A DNA stretch of 64,000 nucleotides from Variovorax paradoxus B4 (GCF_000463015.1 NC_022234.1:496001-560000); one strand, 5' to 3'. Positions 34,780 to 43,530 are shown, counted from the first letter of the stretch. Numbers and translations are program-made. The notes: a model not told the origin generated them from the letters alone.

Positions 34780-35501
34780 GGTTTCAGGTTCATTTCGACA
34801 CGGATGGCATCGCCGCGGTAGGTGACGTCGGCCAGGTAGATCACGGTGTCCTCCGCGTCCTTGAAGATGCGGCGCACCTCGGCCACCGGCGCATTCATCG
34901 GCAGCGCCAGCAGCCCGGCCACCTCCATGTCGGCCGTGCCGATGGTCAGCACCTGGTGCGCCTGGGCGATCTTCACGCTCTTCATCGCGATCAGCAGCGG
35001 GATCACCGTCTTGGTACGGAACTTCTCGGGCGCCTTGCGGAAGATGCGTTCGTCCAGGTAGATGTTGATCACGCAGTAGGCGCGGCCGTCGCGGAAGTGC
35101 ACGCGACGCATGAAGGCATAGCGCGCTGCCGGCTGGCCTTCGCCCGGCGCCAGCGGCGGGGAGGTCGCGGCCTCGTCGATGTTCATGATCTTCGGCTGCG
35201 TGTCCTCGTAGACGCGCGCCAGCTCGTCCAGGCTGGTGACCACACTGATGAACCGGTCGCGGTTGGGCATGCCGGTGACGAAGGTCCCGCGGCCCTGCTG
35301 CGGCGACACCAGGCCCTCGCGCGCGAGCAGGTCGATGGCCTGGCGCACCGTGACGCGCGCCACGCCGAATTCCGCCGTCAGTTCCTCGAGCGAGGGAAGC
35401 CGGTGCTCGCGCGGCCAGATGCCGCGCGCGATGCGCTGGCGCAGCAGGTCCGCCAGCTGGTGGTAGCGGGGCATCGGGCTGTCGAGAAACTTGGAAGACA
35501 T
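34776..35501 (-). CDS. GntR-family (HutC/UTRA type) transcriptional regulator
   Basis: The 241-residue protein has an N-terminal winged helix (PMPRYHQLADLLRQRIARGI, LPSLEELTAEFGVARVTVRQ, LLAREGLVSPQQGRGTFV). A UTRA effector domain follows from about residue 95 (MRRVHFRDGRAYCVINIYLD, DVTYRGDAIRVEMNLKP). The UTRA domain should bind a small metabolite, likely the substrate or product of the neighbouring catabolic genes. The gene is divergent from the ABC importer, and its promoter region carries a short inverted repeat. Confidence 0.92.
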   Translation of the reverse strand: MSSKFLDSPMPRYHQLADLLRQRIARGIWPREHRLPSLEELTAEFGVARVTVRQAIDLLAREGLVSPQQGRGTFVTGMPNRDRFISVVTSLDELARVYEDTQPKIMNIDEAATSPPLAPGEGQPAARYAFMRRVHFRDGRAYCVINIYLDERIFRKAPEKFRTKTVIPLLIAMKSVKIAQAHQVLTIGTADMEVAGLLALPMNAPVAEVRRIFKDAEDTVIYLADVTYRGDAIRVEMNLKP

Positions 35502-35521
35502 GTTTTATCAGGCAAACGTAT

Positions 35522-35541
35522 GGTCTATAGTATGACAGACC
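35522..35541. promoter_or_regulatory. Candidate GntR operator
   Basis: GGTCT-N10-AGACC is an inverted repeat in the 92-nt divergent region between the GntR gene (35501) and the ABC permease gene (35594). It overlaps a TATAGT -10-like element at 35526-35531, and CTATAG occurs twice (35525-35530, 35541-35546). Repression of both directions by the GntR protein is inferred from position. Confidence 0.5.
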
Positions 35542-35593
35542 TATAGAGACGCAAGCCTGCGGGCCGAAGTCCGCAACGAGAGACAAACCGCCG

Positions 35594-36364
35594 ATGAGAA
35601 GCTCCCCTTCCAGACTGACGCGCGCGCTGCTGATAGTGGCGCCGTGGCTGTTGATCCTGGCGCTCTGGTACGCCATCCGCGCCAGCGGCCTGGTCAATCC
35701 CGCGCTGGTGCCGGCGCCGCACATGGTGCTGGCCAAGTTCGTCGAGCTGTCGCGCGGCAGGCTCTGGGAAGACATCTACATGTCGACCCAGCGTGTCTTC
35801 ATCGGCGTCGCCCTGGGCGTGTCGCTGGCGGTGCCCGTGGGCTTCTGCCTCGGCTGGTACCGGGGCCTGCGCAGCTTCATGGACCCGGTCATCAACTTCT
35901 TTCGCGCGCTGCCGCCGATTGCGCTGATCCCGCTGGTGATCGTGTACTTCGGCATCGGCGAAGCGGCCAAGACCGCGATCCTTTTCTATGCGTCGTTCTT
36001 CGCGGGCGTGATCGTCATGTACGAGGGCATCGCGCAGATCAGCCCGATCTACATCAAGGTGGCGCGCACGCTGGGCGCCAGCGACGTCGAGATCTTCGGC
36101 AAGGTGATCGTGCCGCTCACCATCCCGCACATCCTCACGGCGGTGCGCGTGGCGCTCGGCGTGGCGTGGGCCACGCTGGTCGCGTCCGAGCTCATCGCGG
36201 CCCAGCAGGGCCTGGGGGCGCTGATCCAGAACGCCTCCTCGTTCTTCCAGCTCGACATCATCTACGTCGGCATCATCTGCATCGGCGTGATCGCGCTGGT
36301 CATGGACCTGCTGCTGCGCCTTGCCACGCGCCGGCTGGTGGCCTGGCAGGACCGCATCGCCTGA
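35594..36364 (+). CDS. ABC transporter permease (taurine/nitrate/sulfonate type)
   Basis: The 256-residue membrane protein has six predicted helices starting with LIVAPWLLILALWYAIRASG. The EAA loop of the SsuC/TauC family is present (YIKVARTLGASDVEIFGKVIVPLTIPHILTAV, of which GASDVEIFGKVIVP is the core). Length and motif order are typical. It forms an importer with the ATPase and the periplasmic protein that follow. Transcription should come from the GntR-controlled divergent promoter. Confidence 0.92.
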   Translation: MRSSPSRLTRALLIVAPWLLILALWYAIRASGLVNPALVPAPHMVLAKFVELSRGRLWEDIYMSTQRVFIGVALGVSLAVPVGFCLGWYRGLRSFMDPVINFFRALPPIALIPLVIVYFGIGEAAKTAILFYASFFAGVIVMYEGIAQISPIYIKVARTLGASDVEIFGKVIVPLTIPHILTAVRVALGVAWATLVASELIAAQQGLGALIQNASSFFQLDIIYVGIICIGVIALVMDLLLRLATRRLVAWQDRIA

Positions 36365-36380
36365 AGGAGGGCCGCTTGCC

Positions 36381-37196
36381 ATGACGCCACCGCAACCCAT
36401 CCGCATCAGCTTCGAGCACGTGTCGGTGGATTTCCCCACCGAGCATGGCCCCATGCGCGTGCTCGACGACGTGTCGTTCGACATCCGCAACGGCGAGTTC
36501 GTCTCCATCATCGGCCCGTCGGGCTGCGGCAAGACGACGATGATGAACATCGTCGGCGGCTTCGTCCAACCCACCAGCGGGCAGGTGCTGCTCGATGGCA
36601 AGCCGGTGGCCGCGCCGGGGCCCGACCGCGGCGTGATCTTCCAGGAATACGGCGTGTTCCCGTGGCTCACGGTGCGGCAGAACATCGAGTTCGGCCTGAA
36701 GCTCTCCGCCAGCCGGGTGCCGGCGGCCGAGCGCGAGGAGATCACGCAGCGCTACATGTTGCTGATGGGGCTTTCGGACTTCGCAGGGCATTTTCCGAAG
36801 CACCTGTCGGGCGGCATGCGCCAGCGGCTGGCGATCGCGCGGGCCTACGCGGTGCGGCCGGAATTCCTGCTGATGGACGAGCCCTTCGGCGCGCTCGACG
36901 CGCAGACCCGCTCGGCCATGCAGGACCTGCTGCTGCAGGTGCTGCAGAGCGACGGCAAGACCGTGATGCTGATCACCCACTCGGTGGAGGAGGCGATCTA
37001 CCTGTCGTCGCGCATCGTCGTGGTCACTGCGCGGCCGGCGCGCATCCGCACCGTCATCGACGTTCCCTTCGGCTACCCGCGCGCGGAGAACCTGCACGAG
37101 GCGCCGCGCTTCGCCGAACTGCGCGCCCACATCCGCGAGCTCGTCATGCAGGAATACGCCGCGCAGGCCCGGCAGGCCGTGCGCATGGCGGACTAG
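36381..37196 (+). CDS. ABC transporter ATP-binding subunit (taurine/nitrate/sulfonate type)
   Basis: ATG 36381 is preceded by AAGGAGG. The 271-residue ATPase has Walker A GPSGCGKTT, the Q-loop QEYGVFPWL, signature LSGGMRQR, Walker B LLMDEPFGALD and a switch His (LITHSVEEAIYLS). It is closest in layout to SsuB/TauB/NrtD. It starts 16 nt after the permease stop and drives the same importer. Confidence 0.93.
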   Translation: MTPPQPIRISFEHVSVDFPTEHGPMRVLDDVSFDIRNGEFVSIIGPSGCGKTTMMNIVGGFVQPTSGQVLLDGKPVAAPGPDRGVIFQEYGVFPWLTVRQNIEFGLKLSASRVPAAEREEITQRYMLLMGLSDFAGHFPKHLSGGMRQRLAIARAYAVRPEFLLMDEPFGALDAQTRSAMQDLLLQVLQSDGKTVMLITHSVEEAIYLSSRIVVVTARPARIRTVIDVPFGYPRAENLHEAPRFAELRAHIRELVMQEYAAQARQAVRMAD

Positions 37197-37247
37197 CCGC
37201 CTCGCTACCCTTCGCCGCTTTCACCACCCAGCCACAGGAGACACACC

Positions 37248-38246
37248 ATGGCCCTTCGACGCAGACAACTGATCCAGGCCGCCGGCGCGGCCGCACTGGC
37301 CGGCGGCATGCCCGCCTTCGCCCAGGCGAGGACCAAGGTCAAGGTGGGCTACCTGCACACCCCGGCCGTGGACGGCCACATCTGGATTGGGCAGGAGAGC
37401 GGCGCCTTTGCGAAGCAGGGGCTCGAGCTGGAGATGATCCAGTTCACCACCGGCCTGGAGCTGTTCCAGGCCATGATCGGCGGCAGCCTGGACATGCTGT
37501 CCACCGGCGCCGTGGTTTCCAACTTTCCGGCGCGCGGCCAGGGCAAGGTGTTCCTGATGAACAACATCGAGTACGCGACGGCCCAGCTGTGGGTGCGCGA
37601 GGACGCCGGCATCAAGACGGTGGCCGACCTCAAGGGCAAGCAGATCTCCACCACCACGGGCACCACGGCGCACGTGTTCCTGGACCGCGCGCTGCGTTCG
37701 GGCAACCTGGACCCGGCCAAGGACGTGAAGCTGGTCAACCAGCGCATGACCGAGGCCGTCACGTCCTTCATCTCCGGCGCGGTGCCGGCGGTGGCGCTGT
37801 GGGTGCCTTTCGATTCGGTGATCCGCCAGAAGTTGCCGGGCGCGCGCAAGCTGGTCGACGCCTCGGCCTTCTTCCCGGAGGCCGCCATCATGGGCGGCTG
37901 GGCCGCGCGCAACGACTACTACGACAAGAACCGCGCGGTCATCACCAAGCTGATCGCCGCGTGGGCCGAGGTCAACGACGTGGTCACCGGCAAGCCCGAC
38001 GCGGCGGCCGAGATGCTGCAGAAGACCCAGTACAAGGAGGTGCCGCTGGCCGACTTCAAGGAGCAGTTCAAGGCCTCCAAGTACTACACCAACGCCGAAT
38101 GGCGCACGCGCTACCAGGACGGCACGGTCACCAGGTGGCTGCAGCAGGTGACGGACTTCTTCGTCGCCAACGCCAACATCCAGGGCGCACTGAAGGCCGA
38201 GCAGTACTTCGACGCCAAGCCCTTCCTGGAGACCGTCAAGGCATGA
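37248..38246 (+). CDS. ABC transporter periplasmic substrate-binding protein (NMT1/SsuA-like)
   Basis: The 332-residue receptor starts with a signal peptide resembling a Tat signal without a clear twin-Arg-Phe motif (MALRRRQLIQAAGAAALAGG, cut near AFAQAR). The body matches the NMT1/SsuA fold: VGYLHTPAVDGHIWIGQESG, FTTGLELFQAMIGGSLDMLS, VADLKGKQISTTTGTTAHVF and FISGAVPAVALWVPF. It should bind a small organic acid or sulfonate-like compound. The last base pairs overlap the GMC gene (ATGA at 38243), so binding protein and oxidoreductase are translationally coupled. Confidence 0.9.
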   Translation: MALRRRQLIQAAGAAALAGGMPAFAQARTKVKVGYLHTPAVDGHIWIGQESGAFAKQGLELEMIQFTTGLELFQAMIGGSLDMLSTGAVVSNFPARGQGKVFLMNNIEYATAQLWVREDAGIKTVADLKGKQISTTTGTTAHVFLDRALRSGNLDPAKDVKLVNQRMTEAVTSFISGAVPAVALWVPFDSVIRQKLPGARKLVDASAFFPEAAIMGGWAARNDYYDKNRAVITKLIAAWAEVNDVVTGKPDAAAEMLQKTQYKEVPLADFKEQFKASKYYTNAEWRTRYQDGTVTRWLQQVTDFFVANANIQGALKAEQYFDAKPFLETVKA

Positions 38247-39856
38247 CGGCGGGCGCCGGCGGCTACGACTACATCATCGTCGGCGCCGGTTCGGCCGGTT
38301 GCGTGCTGGCCAACCGCCTGAGCGCCGATGCGCGCTGCCGCGTGCTGGTGCTCGAGGCGGGCGGCGAGGGCGGCGCCTTCTGGCTGCGCATGCCCATCGG
38401 CTACTTCCGCACCATCTACGACAAGCGCTATTCGTGGCAGTTCGCCGTGGAGCCGCAGGAGGCCACGGGCAACCGCGCCATCGTCTGGCCGCGCGGCAAG
38501 GTGCTGGGCGGCTCCAGTGCGATCAACGGGCTCCTGTACATCCGCGGCCAGCATGCCGACTTCGACGACTGGGCCGCCGTGGCCGGCGCCGGGGGCTGGA
38601 GCTTTCGCGAGGTGCTGCCGTACTTCAAGAAGTCCGAGCGCTACCGGGGCGGCGAGAGCGAGTACCACGGCGCCTCGGGCGAGCTGTGCGTGTCCGACCT
38701 GCGCAACGAGCACCCCTATTGCAACGCGTGGATCGAGGCGGGCGTGCAGGCCGGCCATGGCCGCAACCCGGACTTCAACGGCGCGCGCACCGAAGGACTG
38801 GGCGCCTATCAGCTGACGCTGCGCGGCCACTGGCGCTGCGATGCGGCCACGGCCTTCCTGGCGCCGGTGCGCGTCCGGCCAAACCTCACGGTACTGACCG
38901 GCGTGCACGTGACGCGCGTGCTGATCGAGCAGGGCCGCGCGGTCGGCGTGGAATGGCTGCAGGATGGCGAGCCGCGCAGCGCCCGCGCGGACGCCGAGGT
39001 GCTGCTGGCCGCGGGCGCGCTGCAGTCGCCGCAGCTGCTGCAGCTGTCGGGCGTGGGCCCGGCCGGCCTGCTGCGCGGCCACGGCATCGCCGTGCATGCC
39101 GATGCGCCGCAGGTCGGCGAGAACCTGCAGGACCACTACCAGGCGCGGGTGATCGTCAAGCTGAAGAAGCGCATGTCGCTGAACGACCAGGTGCGCAACC
39201 CGCTCGCCCTGGCCGCCATGGGTGCGCAGTGGCTGTTCCGCCAGCGGGGCCCGCTCACGGTGGGCGCGGGGCAGGTCGGCGGCATGGTCTGCAGCCCGCT
39301 CGCGCAGGGTGGCCGGCCCGACGTGCTGTTCAACGTGATGCCGCTGTCGGTGGACAAGCCGGGCGATCCGCTGCACCGCTTCTCGGGCTTCTCGGCCTCG
39401 GCCACCCAGTGCCGGCCGCTGTCGCGCGGCACGGTGCAGATCCGCTCGGCCGATCCGCTGACCCCGCCGCGCATCGTCTCCAATTACCTGAGCGATCCGC
39501 ACGACGCCAAGGTGCTGGTGGCGGGCCTCAGGATGCTGCGCGAGATCTACCGCCAGCCGGCCTTCTGCGACCTGGTCACGGACGAGGAATACCTGCCCGG
39601 GCGCGATGCGGCCGACGATGCCGCGCTCGAGGCCTTCGCGCGCCACAAGGGCGGCACCGTGTTCCATCCTGCGGGCACCTGCCGCATGGGCGGCGACGCG
39701 CGGTCGGTGGTGGACCCGCAGCTGCGCGTGCGCGGCATCGAGCGGCTGCGCGTGATCGACGCCGCCGTGATGCCGGCCATGGTGTCGACCAACACCAATG
39801 CCGCCTCGATCATGATTGCGGAGAAGGGGGCGGCGATGGTGCTGGAAGCGCGGTAG
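38243..39856 (+). CDS. GMC-family FAD-dependent alcohol oxidoreductase
   Basis: The 537-residue flavoprotein has the FAD-binding motif YIIVGAGSAGCVLANRLS at its N-terminus, the GMC signature 1 region GKVLGGSSAINGLLYIRGQH, signature 2 GALQSPQLLQLSGVGP, and a C-terminal catalytic segment FHPAGTCRMGGDARSVVDPQ with the active His, closed by NTNAASIMIAEKGA. It resembles choline-dehydrogenase-like enzymes without a membrane anchor. It should oxidise an alcohol group of the compound imported by the ABC system with which it overlaps by 4 nt. Substrate unknown. Confidence 0.92.
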   Translation: MTAGAGGYDYIIVGAGSAGCVLANRLSADARCRVLVLEAGGEGGAFWLRMPIGYFRTIYDKRYSWQFAVEPQEATGNRAIVWPRGKVLGGSSAINGLLYIRGQHADFDDWAAVAGAGGWSFREVLPYFKKSERYRGGESEYHGASGELCVSDLRNEHPYCNAWIEAGVQAGHGRNPDFNGARTEGLGAYQLTLRGHWRCDAATAFLAPVRVRPNLTVLTGVHVTRVLIEQGRAVGVEWLQDGEPRSARADAEVLLAAGALQSPQLLQLSGVGPAGLLRGHGIAVHADAPQVGENLQDHYQARVIVKLKKRMSLNDQVRNPLALAAMGAQWLFRQRGPLTVGAGQVGGMVCSPLAQGGRPDVLFNVMPLSVDKPGDPLHRFSGFSASATQCRPLSRGTVQIRSADPLTPPRIVSNYLSDPHDAKVLVAGLRMLREIYRQPAFCDLVTDEEYLPGRDAADDAALEAFARHKGGTVFHPAGTCRMGGDARSVVDPQLRVRGIERLRVIDAAVMPAMVSTNTNAASIMIAEKGAAMVLEAR

Positions 39857-39929
39857 GAATCGCTACCGTATGGAGACGCGTTTTGGGATCAGATCGATGT
39901 TCTTCATCCACGGCCCTCGCGGCACGCGA

Positions 39930-40940
39930 CTAGTTGCTGCCAAACCGCTTCAGGATGTCATCGGCGTCCGGCCCCACTTTCTCTTTCCATTGCCTGACCG
40001 CACCGACCGACGCCGCCTTCAGTGCACCGGTGACGCTCGGCGGTACATTCATTTCGATCACGACGCCATTGCTGTGCATGACCCTGTAGTTGTCTTCCAG
40101 GCGGCTGCGAATGCGCTGCCACTGTGCCGTCTCGGTTTCGGCAGCCGCCTGGTCAACGGCCGTCCTGCCGGCTGCGTCGAGGCTTTCGTAGGCCGCCAGG
40201 TTGATCGTTGCGATCGAGATCGGCATGGCGTAGTTGATCTCCGTGAACGCCGGCAGGTATTGCCAGAGCTTGCGGCCGGCGCCGCCGTCGCCGGAGGAGA
40301 GTACCGCGTCGACATCGCCGGCGGCGATGCGCGCCATCGCGTCGGCGAACGAGATGTTGGATGCCCAGGCGCCCGCCGCTGTCAGCGTCGCTTGCGACAT
40401 GTCGTCGTAAGTGCGGATGCGAAGCGCCCGCAGTCCATCGAGGGACGTCACCGGCTTCCTGGACCAGATTCCGGACGCGGGCCACGGCGTCGTGTACAGC
40501 AGCTTTTGCCCGTGCGCCTGAAGGAACCGCTCGTAAGCCGGGCGTGCAGCCTTGAGAAGCGCTTCTGCACGTGGCAGCGAATCCGCCAGGAAGGGCAGTG
40601 ACGACACGGCAAACAATGGGTACTTGTTCGCCACGCCGCCGGCAAAGGCATCGGCCGCATCGATCTTGCGCGCCTGGACCGCATCCACCATGTCGGCGGA
40701 CTTGAATCCGGCGGTGGCGTCGAAGCTGGTCTCGAACATCAGTCTGCCGCCCGTCTTCTGCGCCACCCGCTCCGCGAAAGATGAAACGCCGAGGCCGGGC
40801 ATCGAAGTGGCCGGATATTCTGTGGTGATGCGCAGTGTTGTCGTTGGCTGGGCGACGACGGTGAGGGCAAACAGTGCGGCAACGAGACCCAGAAGGGAGG
40901 ATTTCGTCGTCAAGGGATTTCGGAGCGCGAATCCAGACAT
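39930..40940 (-). CDS. TRAP-type solute-binding protein (DctP family)
   Basis: Starting at ATG 40940 (MSGFALRNPLTTKSSLLGLV), the protein has a signal peptide cut near VVAQ. DctP motifs follow: LRITTEYPATSMPGLGVSSF, FAERVAQKTGGRLMFETSFD, LYTTPWPASGIWSRKPVTSL, LRALRIRTYDDMSQATLTAA and NLAAYESLDAAGRTAVDQAA. No TRAP permease genes (DctQ/M) are nearby, so it is an orphan receptor. The 215 nt upstream (40941-41155) contain no gene I can support. It is convergent with the GMC gene. Confidence 0.88.
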   Translation of the reverse strand: MSGFALRNPLTTKSSLLGLVAALFALTVVAQPTTTLRITTEYPATSMPGLGVSSFAERVAQKTGGRLMFETSFDATAGFKSADMVDAVQARKIDAADAFAGGVANKYPLFAVSSLPFLADSLPRAEALLKAARPAYERFLQAHGQKLLYTTPWPASGIWSRKPVTSLDGLRALRIRTYDDMSQATLTAAGAWASNISFADAMARIAAGDVDAVLSSGDGGAGRKLWQYLPAFTEINYAMPISIATINLAAYESLDAAGRTAVDQAAAETETAQWQRIRSRLEDNYRVMHSNGVVIEMNVPPSVTGALKAASVGAVRQWKEKVGPDADDILKRFGSN

Positions 40941-41155
40941 GTTTGTTTTCAACCTCAGGTGAAGATGGCCGCTATGGCCGACATGAATGATGCCAGCGAT
41001 ATCGATCAAGGCGGTCGTCAAAGGGTGTGGCTGTTGCGGCGTCGGCATCGAGGAAGCCCTCGGGCAAAGTGATCCGGCACCTGAAGGCGTCCGCCAGGAA
41101 AATTTCAACGCGTCCAGCGAAACGTTCCAAGTCATCCGGATCAACGAGTCAACTC

Positions 41156-41935
41156 TCATCTGGTCGACCTGGATCCTGACTCGCCATGTTGCCGTCCGAA
41201 CTTCTTGATTCTGAAGAAACTGGGTTCCAGCTGGCGCCATGCTTCGGGCGCCAACGTCGATGCGCAGTGGTTCAGATTGTTTGGAAGGAGCGCCAATGGC
41301 GCAATTTCCTTAAAGGCAAATGCAATGACGTTGTTGTCCTCGAGGTCGCTCACGGCAATGACCTGGCCGGCAAAGCTCTTCCTTATTCGTTCCAGGTGCG
41401 TCGGAAAGTGCTCATGGCCGGCGTGGAGGTTGGCCACCAGAACCCCGTTGGGCTCCAGCTTTTCGCGGCAGTTGTCATAGAAGGATTGCGAGCAAAGATT
41501 CAGTGGTATTTGATTGGCATCGAATCCATCGGCCATGATCACGTCAAAGCGGTACGGGGCTGTACGAATGTAGTCGGCGGCATCTTCCTTCCTGATACTG
41601 AACCGATGATCATCGGCGGGAACTTCGAACTCATTGCGCAGTGCGATCACATAGGGGTTGATTTCAAGCACCTGGATGCGCGTATCGGGCAAATGCCGAT
41701 AGCAGAATTTCGCCAGTGATCCACCGCCCAAGCCGATCATCGCGAGATGCCGAGGATCGGGCGAGAACAGCAAGAACCCCATCATGAGCCGTGTGTATGC
41801 CAGCACGAGGTCGTTCGGCCGGTCGATGAGCATTCGACTCTGAACATCCCAGACCGAGAAGCGCAAGGTCTTCGAATTCAGTGATTTGTCAACAAGGGCA
41901 CGCGGATGCTTGTGGCACTCGAGGAGATCTGACAT
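41156..41935 (-). CDS. Spermidine-synthase-like methyltransferase-fold protein, copy 1
   Basis: The 259-residue protein has the Rossmann motif MIGLGGGSLAKFCYRHLPDT (motif I), IQVLEINPYVIALRNEFEVP and RFDVIMADGFDANQIP, as in SpeE-like aminopropyltransferases. The N-terminal beta domain of true spermidine synthases is reduced, and the putrescine-binding DxxD is altered (MADGFDA), so polyamine synthesis is doubtful. A close relative lies at 51309-52064, before the first hydrogenase-like operon. It is the last gene of a three-gene unit preceded by the 19-bp operator at 43148. Base composition is visibly less GC-rich than upstream genes. Confidence 0.82.
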   Translation of the reverse strand: MSDLLECHKHPRALVDKSLNSKTLRFSVWDVQSRMLIDRPNDLVLAYTRLMMGFLLFSPDPRHLAMIGLGGGSLAKFCYRHLPDTRIQVLEINPYVIALRNEFEVPADDHRFSIRKEDAADYIRTAPYRFDVIMADGFDANQIPLNLCSQSFYDNCREKLEPNGVLVANLHAGHEHFPTHLERIRKSFAGQVIAVSDLEDNNVIAFAFKEIAPLALLPNNLNHCASTLAPEAWRQLEPSFFRIKKFGRQHGESGSRSTR

Positions 41936-42007
41936 TGATGATTCTGTGAGTTGGCAGAGGCCGCAGATACGCCGCAGCCGGATGGAGGCGCAGAAGATGT
42001 CCCTGTT

Positions 42008-42790
42008 CTAGGCGAGCGGCGTGGACCAGACGAGGCGAACCAATCCATTGGCAATGTGCGGTTGCCGCATGCCGGTTGCGAGCACGCTGGCGTTGAGCCT
42101 GAGAGGCAAGGCACTTCTCAATTGGGCGAACACAAAAAAAGAAATCTCTGAATCCAGGCGCCGGTGAAATCGCCGGCCGCTCTCCGCGAGCAGTTGCGGA
42201 ACCACCTCGCTTGCATGCGTATCGCGATCAAGGTAGATGCGTACAAGCCTGCCGTCAGAAAGAGTCAAGCGCGCACATTCGGCAGAGTCTGCCGCCGCGA
42301 TTTCCAGTGCCAGGCCTCTCAGAACGGGGTGCACCTGGAGCAGATGCTTCAGGGTCAGGTTGACAATGGTCCGAAGCATTCCGATATCCGGCAACCGGGC
42401 CTGACTGCCTCCGTCCAGCAGGGCGGCGAGGTCCGCCCCGTCTTCCGGGCCCGCGTATTGAATGCAGTTCAAGCCCAGGGATTCTTCGGCTCTGCAAGCT
42501 TGTGCGACGTCCGGCAACTCTTGCACACGACTGCAAACCCACTGCAGCCAGGCAACGGCGGCCGCAAACTGGTCAAAATCGTAGATTGCCTCCGGAAACC
42601 AGTCGACAAAGAGCTTGGCATCCACTGCGTCGTCGTGCTCCCGGATGATCGGCGATATCCATCGGATACGGCCTTCCTGTTTCCAGATGGCCCCGAAGGG
42701 ACGGCTTCGCCCTCCGGACCGAGGTTGGTAGCGCAAGAGCTTGATGTGTCGATTGGATGCGAGGCCCGGCCTCTCCGCAGCTGCTGTCAT
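42008..42790 (-). CDS. Hypothetical protein
   Basis: This 260-residue protein matches nothing I recognise. It is a mixed alpha/beta sequence with Trp-rich segments near the N-terminus (RIRWISPIIREHDD, VDWFPEAIYDFDQFAAAVAW, LQWVCSRVQ) and a beta-rich middle (LALEIAAADSAECARLTLSD). There is no signal peptide or membrane helix. Its ATG overlaps the stop of the upstream gene (ATGA 42787-42790), so the two are translationally coupled. It lies 72 nt before the SpeE-like gene in the same unit. Confidence 0.7.
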   Translation of the reverse strand: MTAAAERPGLASNRHIKLLRYQPRSGGRSRPFGAIWKQEGRIRWISPIIREHDDAVDAKLFVDWFPEAIYDFDQFAAAVAWLQWVCSRVQELPDVAQACRAEESLGLNCIQYAGPEDGADLAALLDGGSQARLPDIGMLRTIVNLTLKHLLQVHPVLRGLALEIAAADSAECARLTLSDGRLVRIYLDRDTHASEVVPQLLAESGRRFHRRLDSEISFFVFAQLRSALPLRLNASVLATGMRQPHIANGLVRLVWSTPLA

Positions 42791-43071
42791 GGCACATCGG
42801 CCCGCGAATCGTTCTCCATGGCCCAGAGGTCTTGCAGCGTTGAAGGCACAGCCAATGCGAGACGCCCTGCGGCCAAGGGAAGCGTCGTCGCAAAGCCGAT
42901 GGCCAAGTCGTTAGAAATGGCAGACACAGTCTCGGCCATGTTGGATGCGCGCCGCCGCACTGCGCCCACGTTGATTGCCCCGCTCAAGAACGCGAGCATG
43001 CCTGCCAACTGGCGATCCGTCTTTCGGAAAAAGAGCCGGTGAACGAGTTCTCGAGGGAAATGCACGCGCAT
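42787..43071 (-). CDS. Short DUF1275-like membrane protein, truncated
   Basis: ATG 43071 (MRVHFPRELVHRLFFRKTDR) is chosen because the longer frame to 43263 runs through the AT-rich promoter. LAGMLAFLSGAINVGAV followed by MAETVSAISNDLAIGFATTL resembles the first part of DUF1275 (YoaK) membrane proteins, LAFxxGxINAxGF...SHMTGxVSxxADxLAxG. At 94 residues it is less than half their usual length, and the segment between the two motifs is short by several residues. It is first in the unit 43071-41156 behind the 19-bp operator. It may be degraded, although the coupling to the next gene suggests it is still translated. Confidence 0.5.
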   Translation of the reverse strand: MRVHFPRELVHRLFFRKTDRQLAGMLAFLSGAINVGAVRRRASNMAETVSAISNDLAIGFATTLPLAAGRLALAVPSTLQDLWAMENDSRADVP

Positions 43072-43147
43072 GAACAGTGGGCCGAGGTGAAGAACACTTG
43101 GTTCGATGGAGCTGACACAAATATAGTTTTCATTATATATATTTGCA

Positions 43148-43166
43148 ATTATCATTTCATTATCAT
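43148..43166. promoter_or_regulatory. Operator copy 1 of the 19-bp shared site
   Basis: ATTATCATTTCATTATCAT, preceded by TTGCA, matches the copy at 52384 at 17 of 19 positions. It lies in an AT-rich island between the minus-strand gene starting at 43071 and the plus-strand gene at 43531. It has Fur-box-like wording but not the exact Fur spacing. Confidence 0.65.
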
Positions 43167-43446
43167 AAAAAGCAAATGCAAGCGGCGCTTCCTGGCGGGC
43201 GGGTTGGGCGTGTCGCAGTCTGCGATCGAGGTCGTTTTCGGGCGCAAGAATGCCAACAGGCAACTGCGAATCAAGGCGCCGGCCAGGCTGCCGGCGTGCA
43301 TCGCGCTGCCCTTGGCGAGCGACGTCACATCCAGCGCCGCGCCATCACGCCGGTCTCGCTGACGGGTGTCAGGGAGCTTTGGTCGTCAGGCGACGTGCAG
43401 GCACAAAAGGGTCCGGGCCTTGGTTACGTGGCGGCCGCTGGCCTTG

Positions 43447-43460
43447 TTGATCCAAATCAA
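43447..43460. promoter_or_regulatory. Perfect FNR/ANR box
   Basis: TTGATCCAAATCAA fits the FNR consensus TTGAT-N4-ATCAA at every defined position. It is 71 nt before ATG 43531, a spacing that suits activation from about -41.5. It suggests anaerobic induction of the 43531 gene. The stretch 43167-43446 between the operator and this box holds no gene I can support. Confidence 0.7.
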
Positions 43461-43530
43461 GCGAAGGTCGCACGCAGCGCAGTACATGTTGTGCCGTCAA
43501 TGCCTATTCTGAACGGATACCCCGGAAGAC

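Noticed and set aside
39857..39929. Bidirectional terminator between the GMC and TRAP-receptor genes
   Set aside because: No stem followed by a T-run could be found by eye in this 73-nt gap.
43148..43166. A classical Fur box
   Set aside because: The hexamer wording is similar, but neither this copy nor the other two has the 7-1-7 spacing; the third arm differs in each copy. Kept as a shared operator of uncertain owner.
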